The translations under genes and the position numbers were made by a program. 64,000 nt of DNA from Nymphaea colorata. Lineage: Eukaryota > Streptophyta > Magnoliopsida > Nymphaeales > Nymphaeaceae. The first letter of the stretch is position 1, and each line of letters starts with the position of its first letter. Of the stretch, positions 46,024 through 58,142 are shown piece after piece. The stretch lies in assembly GCF_008831285.2 (NCBI RefSeq), contig NW_022204507.1, positions 1,862,001 to 1,926,000 of the forward strand, written 5' to 3'. Under the pieces are notes generated by a model that did no database searches, had not been told where the DNA came from, and worked only from the letters and a program-made list of their open reading frames with translations.

Positions 46024-48053
46024 AGACCGTCTGCATTGTCGGGCCTCCAGCCCTAGAGACATGGGGCTGCATGCTTGAGAGGCTGGACTATCTAGATGGC
46101 CAAAGAGATATTCTATATATGTACATACATGTATTATATAGGAAATGATATAGAAGGTTGTCATATAGATTCCGATGAAATCAAATGGTGAAGATTGAGT
46201 TTTATATGTGAAAGCTAATTGTCTTTTCAGGAATCTGAAACATCTTTTAAAGGAGATAAGGGGTTTCACTCGTTTCCTTCTTTTGAAGAGTATTTTGAAC
46301 TCTTCAATAAATAATGGGACTTTTATATTTATAACATAATTTCTACCATCTGATAATATATCAACAGTTCGACCCACTTTCATATTTAACTTTATGAATG
46401 AACATGGATACCTCAGAACTCGGAAAACCGTTGATCAATGGTTTCAAACGAATGCACGAATCAAACTTATAAGTGTTTTAAAATCAAAGGTTTTCAAGTG
46501 ACCATTAATTTTTTTTTAGGTGGGGATAATGTTTGCATTTTTTTTTTTGGGGGGGGGGGTGGGGGAGGAGGGGAGGGATAGTGGAAGAGGTGCCAAAACC
46601 CAAGTAATATTTTAACGGTTAGTATGTAGATCTGATCAATTATTTTGACACATTGTTGACGTGGTTGAATCCAAAGATGTGGTTGAAAAGAATATCATAT
46701 CATTTGCTTTCACTTTGCCCAATTATTGGTTAAAATGACTAATCAATAATGATAACTATTCTTTTTCTCACGTTATGTAAGAAATTATTCGTAATTTTTT
46801 TATTTATTTTGTGAGCAGAAAATAATCCACGCAGAAGTTTTTCCTTACCCAGCCAAACACCAAGTTGATCGCCTATGCTTTTGACCTTGTGACCGTAGCG
46901 ATGAGTTTTTATGATTTCGAATACAAGATTCTTTCAATGAAGAAGTAACTTTTGTCTTTATAAGTTCTTTTATTTAAGCAGGTTAGCCATTTGAACCTAC
47001 AAAAATTTGGGGAGAGAAAGATTTCATAATTTATGGGCGCTGTCCAATAATTGAACGGGAAATATATATACATCAGCAGGACTTACGTATGAGAGGGAGA
47101 GAGAGGAGATGAAACCCTCGAGAAGGAAGAGGAGAAGGCAAAAAATGGAGAAAGATGAAATAATTTATAGATTATAAATAAAGCCCGACGTTCAAATAAT
47201 TTTTACGGAGCAAGTGGTTAACCGAAAGAAACTTGAAGTCCTTACGCAGGTTTTCATTACACCACTCAAAAGTTAAACATGCACATTTTTGCAGAACAAT
47301 CAACAGTTTAACTTGGTTTAGTTGGTTATAAGTCACCGCGGCTTACTATGGTTTAAGTCGTAAAATGTCTACAGCAATCTTATATCCTAAAAAGCTTTAT
47401 CAAAAGACCTTTTGGTATTCTCAATTTTGATGCTTGCTTTATTGCGTTGTGCTGAAACCGCTTTAATTTTGGGTGCCAAACTCAAGTAAAAGCTACGAGG
47501 CAAGTGGGAATGTGCAAAACCGTATGGTCTCCGATTACTTTTACATCTTTTTTTCCCCTCTCCTCTAAGCTCTAACGGCAAGATACAACCAAGAGCGTAA
47601 ATAAATCACAATCGTCTAACGTTCCAATTGGTTGCAAATTTTAAAACATTTTAACAGTTAAAACATTAAGTTAGAGTGAGAAACATTGGTCAGTTTTCAA
47701 GGTAAAGTTGAACCGCAGGATCAAAGAGAACATTAGTTGGGAAGGGCAGTAAGCAGCAGGCAGGGGATTAGTGAGGTCCCTTAATTTCCAATTGATGGAA
47801 ATATAAAACTGGGTTTAAAAACTACTGCTTTTGCGAATCCTCTCTAGCTTCGATGAAGCTTGTAAAAATGTCAAAAACAGTAGAACACTAGAGATGGACG
47901 AAACTATGTATATGTATATGCGACAGGAGGGCAGAAAGACATGTCCGGAAGCAAACAAGACGAAGGCGACGAGGAGGAGAGGGGGAGAGAGAAAGCAACC
48001 GGATGTCGTTGACGAGGGTTGGGTGATGCCGTCTCCAGCCGATCCGCCTCCAT
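40463..48053 (-). CDS. KT/KUP/HAK potassium transporter, KUP4/TRH1-like (9 exons, 781 aa)
   Basis: This is a plasma-membrane or tonoplast K+ transporter of the KUP/HAK/KT family, cluster II by its motifs. Exons on the minus strand are 48053-48000, 44413-44170, 44085-43840, 43025-42975, 42816-42556, 42221-42169, 42086-41972, 41887-41633 and 41529-40463. All nine joints keep phase and the total is 2346 nt including the stop. Exon 2 carries the pore motif [18 protein letters not shown]. Later blocks are [59 protein letters not shown] and [20 protein letters not shown]. The C-terminal tail ends [20 protein letters not shown] and IEVGMIYYV. Exon 1 encodes a short leader ([18 protein letters not shown]), chosen because its phase and length fit. 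An in-frame upstream ATG at 48188 exists. The usual GDGVLTPAIS reads [10 protein letters not shown]. No stop or shift was found. Confidence 0.9.
44414..47999 (-). other. First intron of the transporter gene (about 3.6 kb)
   Basis: This is AT-rich and without exons that I can support. It contains a (TA)n(TG)n tract at 45986-46022, a T-run followed by a G-run and a GGGAGG-rich tract at 46538-46578, and a GA-rich stretch at 47092-47155. A long first intron next to a short coding exon is common in plant transporter genes and may hold regulatory sites. Confidence 0.5.
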
Positions 48054-50549
48054 CTCCGGGCTCACAAATATTGCTTTCTTCTGATCGATCGCTTGCTCCT
48101 CGTCCGATCCGCCACCGTCGAGACGGATAAATTTAAGTATCAGCTTCTGCCAGTCCCGTTGTTTGCGATGCTTCTTATAACCCACCATGGTGCGTCGGTT
48201 AAGTAGTCAAGAAAATGTGGGGATGTTTTTGTAATTAAAAAAAAAAACATATAATTTGTAATAATTTTATTTTTTAATTTTTATTTAAATCTTACCAAAA
48301 CCTTTTTTTTTTTTTTAATCATTAACTATACTACTGACCCACGAATTTTTTATGCACCAATATAACATATAACCGGCTTTAGCTTTAGGAGACACCTAAG
48401 GAAGGAAGAGTACCTGCCACCAATAAATGAACCCCATCGTTGCAACAACATACAAGGATGCCCTAACTTCTCCCCCTCCAACCTCTTCGCCTTGCAAAAA
48501 TTTCCGCTTCCCCCTAATGTCCAATCCTATAATTAGATGCAGACATGTGGTCCAGGTGCAACTAATTGAATACCATCTAAAAGAGAAGGAGAGTTTGCAT
48601 GGGTGCCACCCCTCCAAATCCCATATGACCTATTGGAATAGTGTCATACAGCTCTTAATATTTACTAATCAACATATTTTATAAGTATTGCACATGAAAA
48701 CACTAATAAGGAGGAATAACTGGTCATGTTGATGAGAAGCATTTAGGCTGTCAATTTGTCAAGGGATTAGATGGTAAAAATGCAGTTGTAAATATAAAAG
48801 AGCAGCGTTTTCTTGTTTTTTGAGAGTTCACAAATAGGCCTTGTAAATTCATTAAAGGGGAACATTGCATGGGATCCACACGGCGCTTAGCCTGAGTCCC
48901 AACCCAAGGGCCACCTTCCCCCACTAGCTCCAATAGAATACAACCCGTACACGTCCTTAGTTAACCAGTCACGTATTGTTCAATGTTGTGTAAGCGTTGT
49001 AGCTAACCCACCCCGTTAGGTGCTCCGCTGAGAGTAGGAAGCCGAAGGGATGTCAGAATTCATAAGTACGTAAACCTTTTCGTACGATGCGACGTCGAGG
49101 TTGAACGCATGGTAACTGTTGAGCTCACCAGGAGAGAGCATGATCGGCCACCGTGTAGTTGGTAATTGATTTGCTGCCCTTTTTTCCCCTCCTCCTGGCA
49201 CTAAAGCGGGAACAGTAACCTAAGAAAGAACGTGATTAAATAGTATGCCTGATCTTGTCCATTCCCACTTTCAAACGATTGCGTAACAAAAGAAGCAAAA
49301 CGTCCCTGTTGTTTTCCTCACAAAGTCGTAATCGGAGGAGCACTTACATTTTTACTTTTGCTGATGAATTTATAAGCAAACGATAGAAGAGCCCAATATT
49401 TTTGAGATTGTTCAACAGTTCAAACTTTTTGGGTGATACCTGAAATGAAAAAAGCTAGAACATGAGGCAAACCCTAGTAACTGGCTCTACTTCTTAAGCT
49501 TAAAAGCTCTTTGATCTCTCCTACACATGATAGCAAATGATGGCAATGCGCAGTGGAGTCTTTAATCGAAGTAGAGGGCCAGTCAATAATGCGCAGGCCG
49601 GTCCTTCCTTGTTGTCAACAGAAGTAGGTAGATTATAATGACGCAAACACGGGCTCATAAATGAAAAGGTGCCCAAGATTTTATTATTCTATTTGATTTT
49701 GCATGAGCTACAGTTTGTCTGGTTGCGACACAAACGGACAGCATGTTCCTTGGTTGCACGAGCTACAGTCTCTCATTAATTTCCTCCGCTTTACATCACC
49801 ATTAGATGGAGTGTTCGGCCAGCCAGGGAAATGGGCCTCTTCATCGGGACCGTTCCACGTAACCATGACATCAAAGCTTACGCTGTGTTGCATGCTCGGT
49901 CTTCCAGGAAACGGATCACGTTAACCGGAGGGTGACTTCTGTGGTCTCCCCTCACGACAAGATAGTGCTGCGAAGGAGAAGCTTCTACTCTTGGTTCCAA
50001 TTGCTTGGAATTAGGCGTGTTTTGGTTTTTAAATTATTGAACTCTACCTTTTATCAAGAATGTAAGGTTCCATACAGTGGGATCAAAATTATACCGTACA
50101 GCATGAGATCCAAACATTAGATACAATTTCATACGGATACATCTAGCTCCGAAAATTAATCCAATATATATTTCTCTACTATTTGAACGGACCTGGGGTC
50201 CATATGTAAGAACCTTCATCGAAGTTATGTACACCTGATATGTTTCAGTTTGCTGTTTCTATATTTTTTTTGTATTTCCTTAGTTTAGTCTTGTTCTCTC
50301 TCTCTCTCTCTCTCTACCCCCCCCCCCCCCCCCACCCAACCACCACCTTGTTAGTACTAGATTGCAAGGCTAATCTAGGATCCAAAAATCCCACTCCTTC
50401 AATTAGGTTGAATATCCAATATTCAAATCCAAGTCCAAATTCGCACTTGAACCTAGCTAGATCCAAACCCAAGCAGCATCTATACCCAAACCCAAATTCA
50501 TATATATGAATCCAAGTCTACATACAATCCACAATCAAAATCCAACCCA
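48054..50549. other. 5' flank of the transporter gene; no other gene recognised
   Basis: The 5' UTR and promoter of the minus-strand transporter should lie from 48054 to the right. No TATA box could be chosen with confidence. Short open frames at 49201-49016 (minus) and 49703-49924 (plus) have no recognisable motif. A (TC)n tract followed by a run of C lies at 50294-50336. Confidence 0.4.
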
Positions 50550-52553
50550 TTGCAAAATGTATGTATGTTATCGGGACACATTTCTTCCACCACTAGTTCC
50601 TTAGGGCTCAAGTAACGTGCACCTCTACTAGATCCCACCAATTTGAGGACTCCCCTCAGAAGAATAGGTATGATGGACTCGCTAAACTGTGGCTCAAGAA
50701 GGTGACCTAGCCTATTGAGATCTAAGGGTTGTGGCATAAAGACCTACCAAGATGTGGAACAGCATTGGTAGTGAACCTTGCACCACCCATCTACTCACAG
50801 GGTGCGGCTTAATTTACCAAAGGTTTCTATTGGTTTGTTGCAGAAGAGCATTTAGATTGGGCATATGCAACACATTTTTTTTCCAATCATCATTATGCAT
50901 CAAGAGATCATTCTGATTGTCAAGAGAACAAAATCCTGCACATAAAAACATTACTGTCACTGTTTCAGTCCCAAAAGAAAGTACACTGTAAAGCTTCATG
51001 AAGAACCTGTTGTCCCTAAGAGCCATCCATACATACAATGGTGTTTGAGAAGCACGATTGGGAAAACATGCAGAGGGAGGGACCTGATTTTACTGGTTGC
51101 ATTTATTCTGTTCCATACAAAATTAATATGCTTAGCACTTATGAAAGAAACCGGGTAACTTCTACAAATATTTTACCTGTGAGCTGTCCCAACTATCCAA
51201 AAATGGTTGATCTTGATATGAAATTGGGAAATGTCAGAACAGTCGGATGACTAAGGATATCATTCATTTTAAGAGTGAAAATGAGGTTGTTTGTCAAGTG
51301 GATACGAGTGATATACAATAATTCCACTAAAGCAAATGAAGGTTCAGTCAATACTGGTGTACTTGGATATGCCTTTCAATGAAACCTTGAGACCCATCTA
51401 GATGTGCAAGTCAGATCTATTATCTGTGTCAGATATGAATGGTTTAGATAGTGAGGGGGACAGATGCTTTCACCCTTACAATGATTTAAGGATTAGGTTT
51501 CCATGAGGGGAAGTTATTAAAATTAGCTTGTTATTGATAGTGGTTGAATGTTATCCTGGTTGTAAATATATCATGCTTTAGGTCTCTAGATTGATAGACA
51601 TTTTGGTGCACATTAAAATAAGTGAACATGTGATGATAATGCATAAACTGATTGGTCCTTTAATGGCACAAGGCCACAAGTGGTATATAGGTGAAATATA
51701 TCACCAAGATTGCAAAACGTGTGTATGTTATTGGGACACATTTCTTCCACCACTAGTTCCTCAGGGCTCAAGTAAAGGGGACCCATACTAGATCCCATCA
51801 ATTTGGGGGCTCCCCTCCAAAGAATAGGCATGATGAACTTGCCAAACTGTGGGTTGAGAAGGTGACCTAGCCTATTGAGATGACCTGGATGATCCAAAGG
51901 TTGTGGCATAAAGACCTACTAACATGTGGAGCAACGTTGGTAGTGGACATTGCAGCACCCATCTATTCATAGTGTGCAACTTAATTTACAAAGGTTTCTA
52001 TTGATTTGTTATAAAAGAGCATTTAGATTGGTCATATGCAATACATTTTTTTTCCAAAAATCATACATCAAAGATCACTTGTTGGCAAGAGAACAAAATC
52101 CTGCACAGAAAAACATTACCATCACTATTCTAGTCCAAGAAATAAAGCACACTGTACAGCTTTATGAGCAACCTCCTTTCTCTAATAGCCAATCTATACA
52201 TACATTGGGGTCTAAGAAGCATGATTGTGGAAACACGCAGAGCGAAGGACCTAATTTTACTAGTTGCATCTGTTTTGTTCCACACAAACTTAATATGCTT
52301 AGCACTTATGGAAGAATCTAGGTAACTTCTATAACTATTTTACCTATGAGCTGTCCCAACTATCCAAAAATGGTTGATCTCGATATGAAATTGGGAAATG
52401 TAAGAACAGTCCTCTGGGCTGAGGATATCATTTATTTTAAGAGTGAAAATGATGTTTGTAAAGTGGATACAAGTGATATACATGACAATGAACATGTAAA
52501 TAATTTCACTAAATCAAATGAGGGTTCTCCCAGGTGTACTTGGATATGCCTTT
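50550..52553 (+). repeat. Direct duplication of an 830-bp segment of unknown nature
   Basis: Unit 1 (50550-51375) and unit 2 (51710-52553) are colinear, about 1160 bp apart. They share GGGACACATTTCTTCCACCA, CTAGTTCCT.AGGGCTCAAG, CAAGAGAACAAAATCCTGCA and CCAACTATCCAAAAATGGTT. Both contain the same plus-strand peptide (SCPNYPKMVDLDMKLGNVRT at about 51180 and 52350), with differences mainly at silent positions. Unit 1 then has a stop while unit 2 stays open (LWAEDIIYFKSEND). I do not recognise the family. The spacer 51376-51709 holds nothing recognisable. Unit 2 ends against the truncated copia C. Confidence 0.8.
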
Positions 52554-52555
52554 TA

Positions 52556-55500
52556 GAAACCTTTTATCATCTGTAATATATGAATACTCAAGAATTCTAG
52601 AAGCAGATTTAGTTTGAGATAAGAGATAGCCTATTGAAGAACAGTCTAGCTCAATTCTAAGAAAATAAGTAAAAAATCCTAAGTCAGACATATCATATAC
52701 CTATTTGACAATGGTTTTAATTTCATCAATTCATTTATTATTACTTCCAACTATAATCATGTCATCAATATGTAATAATAGTATCATGCTTTCTTTTTCA
52801 GAATGCTTCACAAATAATGTTGTATTTGTATAACATGATTTGAAATGATTTTGTCCCTTAACTTTAGTAAATTTATCAAACCAAACCTTAAGAGCTTGTT
52901 TTAGGTGATAAAGAACTTTTTTAAGAAGAAGAACTTTATTTGCGAAACATTCATACCAGGTGGAGCTTCCATGTAGACAATTTTATTAAGCTCTTCATTT
53001 AAGAAAGCATTTTTAACATTTGTCTAATAAAGAGCCCAACTCTTGATAGAGGCAATAACAATAAGAGTCCTAATAGATGCCATACAAGAAATAGGGGCAA
53101 AAGTTTCCTCATAGTTTATACCATATTCTTGAACATAGTATTTAGCAACTAGCCTAACCTTGTATCCTTCTAAATTCTCATCACTTTTAGTTTTGACTTT
53201 ATATGCACAATTATATGTTTTTCGTCTTTGAGTATATCAACTATTTCCCAAGTTTTATATTTTTCAAGTGCATTTAATTCATTTTGCATAACTTTAATCC
53301 ATTGTGGTTTGTCCTTTGCATTATGATAGAAATTTGGTTCTTCAGATGAATTGATCATCATGAGGAATGATATATGATGTGGTGTGAAGGATTCATATGA
53401 GATAAATTTGGTAGAGTGGACCGTCTAACAAAGACTTGTTCATTTCTCCATGGCATCTCATTAGGTGGCATGTTTTCAGAAGGTATTTCATTGATAGAGT
53501 CAATTATATTTTCATGGATCGTCTCTTCATCAATAGGACTAGATTCATGATCATCATAGTCCATGTCAATAGTTGGTATATGAAGAAATGGATAGTCTTC
53601 TGATGATGTCATTGAATACTTTTCAAAACCATTTTCATTCTCAAGGAAACTTACATTTCTAGGAACATATATTGTGTCATTTTTTACGTCATGATATCTA
53701 TAACATTTTTATTTTCAGCATATCCAACAAAACTATAAGAAATAGCTCTGCTAGAAAGTTTGTCATTGGTATCCATTGAAAGAATGCATTTTTACCCAAA
53801 TACCTTTAGTCAATTATAGTCTGGTTCAACTTTCAAAAGTTCATAAATTTTTGGGAGATTTTGGAGAAATGAAGAAGACATTTTATTTATCAAGTGCATA
53901 GCTATCAGAATATATTCAACCCAAAAAATTTTTTTATAACGTTTTTTGAAATGAGAAGGGTTCTAGTAGTTTCAATAATATGTCAATATTTTCTTTCAGC
54001 AAGACCATTCTATTGAGATGCCTTAGGGCATGATTTTTGATGTATGATGTTGTGTTCTTCTAAGTAATTTCTAAATTCATTAAAATATATATTCTCCGCC
54101 CAAATTTCTTCTTATTATAATAAGCTTAGCATGAAACTGGTTTTGGATCAGTGTATGAGAACCTTTAAAGTAACAAAACACTTTGGCTTTAGATTAAAGA
54201 AAATAAATCCATGTATATCTAACAAATCATCAACAAATATAACATATACAAAAATGTCCTTTTGATACTGTGGGTGTTGGTATCCAAACATGTGAATCAA
54301 GTAATTTAAACAGTTTATAAAAACAGAAAGCCTCTTTAATGAAAAGGTAGTGATTTCATTTTTCCCATAATGTAGTCTTTACAAATGAAATATTCTTTGA
54401 AAAATCCTTGGAAAGGATAGAGAAGTCAATTTCTTTAGGCTAAGATATTCTAATCTTTTGTGAAGAAATTCAATATGAACATTTTTCACGATATTACAAA
54501 ACGATTTTTTGTCCTAAATGAAGAAAATCCATGAAGTGTAAGCATCCTCTCATATGTCATTCTACAATTCACTTCTTGGACTGGTGATTCTACACTTTAC
54601 AATTTTTTGATTAGAAGAGGACATCATAGCCGTAGTCAGTTATTTGAGAAATAGACAAGTGATTTAAATTCAGTTAGGAATGCAACTAACATTTGGAATT
54701 TTATTATTTTAGTGTTTTGAAGATTTTTTTCAAGATTTTCAATGCTTTTGATAGTCAAATTTGTTCCATCAACTATAGAAACATAATTATTTGAATGAAT
54801 GAGTTTGTATTCGAAAAGAAAGGTTCAGTTTGGAGTCAAATGAAAAGAAGCACCCTAGTCCAAAAGCCATGAATTCATATCTTCATTAGAATAAGAAACA
54901 ACTACTCAATTGAAAAAAATTCCTTTAAGCAATGGCTGTAGAGCTTGAAAAAGCTGAGTAATTGAGGCTTGGATCCCACCCACCAAAGCTTGAAGATTAT
55001 CTATAGAAAGTTCTTTATTTTCTATAGTTGTAAATCTTCTCTTCTTTCTTCAACTTAGGGCATCTAGGTTTTATATGACATGGTTGCTTAAAGTGACAAA
55101 TCACATTCTTAAAAAAGTCTTTATTACTTTATTTATTGAAGTGTGGAGTTTTATAGGCTTTGCATTGTGACTAAGTTTTGATGACAACTACACTATCATT
55201 CTTATGAAGTTGGCAGAATAGCCTAGTTTCCTATGTAGTTAGTTCAGCAAAAGCTTGGTGGGTAGTCACCCTCTATGAAGAAGACCAATTTTAACAACAT
55301 CAAATTCAAGTTAGAAACTATTCACAAACTTGAAGTGCTTATCTTGTTCAAGTTGTGGCCTTCTAAGAGATAAATCAGACATCCGTTTTGGCTCACACAA
55401 TATAAGTTGAATCCAAAGTTGCATTATCTCTCCATATTTTATAATTGTGTTTTCTCATTGTTGGGCAGCGTATTGCTCTTTTGTAAGTTATTTTTGTGGT

Positions 55501-56203
55501 CAACATCTTTCAATGTAAAATGTCTCCTTTATACAGTTTCATGTTTCATAGCCCAATTGAAAATTTATATTTGCATTTGACATGTTGAATCAACTCCAGC
55601 TTGAAGCCAATAAATGGCTTTATAATGCCCACACACTTCCATGCTCTCAACTTCTTATTGTATTCATTATGAGCTTTTTTTTTTCTCATTTTTTGTCAAT
55701 TTTAACCTTTTTACCATCTATTTTCTGTGTAAGAACAAGTTGGAGTTCCTGGGAACAATTAATATAGCCCCAAAGGTTTTTTTTCTAGAAAATATGTTTT
55801 ATGGAAATGCCCTTGTTCTACAATTTGAAGAAGAAAGTTTAGGAATGGTTGACATATAACCAAATTCTTTATCTTTCATCTAAAATACCAAAAAGATAAT
55901 GAATAACATATACACATTACAAGTATGATGTTAGACACAATATCTCCGCATGAAGAAGAATCAAAGACATGCCACTTATCAATAGCAGTCTCTTTAACAA
56001 GATGAGAAGGCAACTACCACATAGTCACAAATAGTCTGATTTGCAGTAACCCTTGTTGCCTAAAATAAACAAACAAGCTGCACCATGCCATTTCAAACAT
56101 CTCACTGAACAAATAGTAAACGACCTTGAATAATCAAAATGATAGAAATGAAGATAGCACCAGATTGATATATTCATGAGCCTTAACCTTTGCTCTGATA
56201 CCA
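52556..56203 (-). mobile_element. Degenerate Ty1/copia element C, 3'-truncated
   Basis: Minus-strand reading from the right gives the primer binding site (56192-56203), a worn gag region (about 55600-54500) and worn integrase text (about 54100-53640; HALRHLNRMVLLKENIDIL stands where the usual conserved glutamate block lies). It continues with the linker (53612-53358), the RT start (53361-53170; PQWIKVMQNELNALEKYKTW) and an RT fragment (52691-52556; MSDLGFFTYFLRIELD, LLSQTKSASRILE). RNase H and the 3' LTR are missing at the left edge. Nearly every segment has frame breaks, so this is an old copy. Confidence 0.78.
56192..56203 (-). other. Primer binding site, element C
   Basis: GCTCTGATACCA on the plus strand is the complement of TGGTATCAGAGC. 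It directly abuts TGTAATGG, the end of the 5' LTR. Confidence 0.85.
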
Positions 56204-56615
56204 TGTAATGGAATCCCAAGTAGTATGCTGAAAACAACTCTTCAAGACAAAGAAATGAATATGAATGGTTGGCTTTATTAAATATAATAAGCACATTACA
56301 AAGAATATAGTATTGGGTACAAACCTAGAACTAAAAAAGTAAGTTTACTAAGGAATGGAGGGTTATATTTATAAGACAATAAAGGGGCTATTTGTTGGCC
56401 TAGTTCCAACGGCTAGAATTCTAGCCATTGGAGCTAGTCCACAACTGACCCAAATGCTACTTTGAGTAGCAGAAAAGTAAAAAGAACGCAAGAAGAATAT
56501 ATGTATACATGTATATGTGTAATTAATATAGTATGTATAATATATTATATACAACATATTATTTATGTATATAATATAATACTTAAACAAATGACACATA
56601 CTTCATGTAGTAAGA
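56204..56615 (-). repeat. 5' LTR of element C (right edge uncertain)
   Basis: On the plus strand it starts TGTAATGGAATCC next to the primer site. A TATAAATATAACC box reads on the minus strand at about 56370-56358, in the right place for an LTR promoter. A possible outer end is the ACA near 56615, but no second LTR is left for comparison. Confidence 0.5.
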
Positions 56616-57835
56616 CAAAATTGATGGGATTTTTACCTTATTTTGTTGGGATGATTTCTCATTCTTATGTTACCTTGTTTACAAGTATGCTATACCATTT
56701 GTAGTAAGATCAAAGGAACTTGTCTTGCACAAACTTCTATCGATTCTTTTATTAAACTGTAGGAAGTGTTCTGGTACCACCATCTTGAGCCAATGTACTT
56801 GATGCTTGTGCATTGGCTTCTTGACATACCTCATACATGGCCAATCAATGCTACAAATACTGGTTGTTATTTTCAGCACTTGTTGTAATTTCTTTGCTCA
56901 TAACTGATCTGAGTGTTAGTATATGAGTTCAACTTTGTTCCCTAGTTAATTTCAATTAACCTTAGAAAAACTTTGAACAAGGATAGCACTAAGGTGTGAA
57001 GCATGAGCATATATGTTGTTGAAGATTTCTTAGAAACTTAACTAGCAAATCCATTTCAAGTGTAGTATGACAATTTACTCTATCTTAAGGAACATATATA
57101 TGCTTTCATGTATTCTTTTGACTTCAATTAAAGTACATAAAGAAAGTTGGCATAATGGATTTTAACCCAAATTTAGCTCACAATTTAAAAACCATGTAAA
57201 AAAAATTCAAAGAATGAATCACAAACCTGACCCAAGTATTGATATAACAGATATCAATTGTCATTTGTCAAGCTTCAGTTTGCTTATTAGAAAGGCAATA
57301 AAATATGGTTTGTCAAATGAATAAGACAAAGGACTGCCCATTTGCATAAAAAAATAATAACTCTAAAAGAAACTGAAGGTGTTTTTTTCTTTTCTCAGAC
57401 ATTGTATGGTTCTTCTCTAACTCCATCCACATGAATCAGGCTTTATACTTTCTGATTTGTGAAAGTTATGAAAGAGGAAATGCATGCTCTTCATCAATTT
57501 GAGATTTAGTAATTACTTAGCTTCCCATAATTCATTCATGGATCATGTAAGTGTAAATGACTTCTCAAAACTAAGTTAAAATGTATCCTTGAGCACTTGA
57601 AATGCTACACAAAACTGAATTTGGGTATAGACCCATTCTTGCTCCATCTAGGTAGAACTTCTTTCTCTTTTATTGTTTTTCACAACCATAACTGGGATGA
57701 AGTTAGAAAATAACACAATTATTCATTGGTTACAATAGTTACAAGAGTTTATTCAATATGGTTGTGTTTGTTGCCAAAAGTTGAAATAGAAATCCAAGGT
57801 TAACCTAGAAAATTTGTATAAAACTAGGTGCGTGT
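56616..57835. other. Intergenic between elements C and D, no gene recognised
   Basis: This is AT-rich sequence with short open frames only. No motif, target duplication or RNA gene was recognised. Confidence 0.4.
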
Positions 57836-58142
57836 TGTGAGAATCTTCACTAAAACACCACTGAATCACGTCTCTCCGTCTAAAAATAAGGAGGATGGAG
57901 AATAGAGAATAGAAGAAAGCAATGAAGGTAAGAGAACCGTCAGCCAATGCAGCCACACGATACTTGATCTCTATTATTAAAACATAAACCTAATTAGGTT
58001 ACAACTTAAAGAGGAATAAAACATGAAGTAATTACAAGAGATGCCACCACTTAGGCGTGAAGACATAAAAACAAAGTGGATCGGGTCTGAACAGACCCGA
58101 TCCAGACCCGATCCCCTTACACTTATACGTACAGACTTAACA
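57836..58142 (-). repeat. 3' LTR of element D (307 bp)
   Basis: It runs from TGTGAGAATCTTC to CAGACTTAACA. It contains a perfect 12-bp inverted repeat at 58078-58103 (GGATCGGGTCTG, AA loop) followed by an extra 11-bp copy of part of it (TCCAGACCCGA). Confidence 0.93.
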
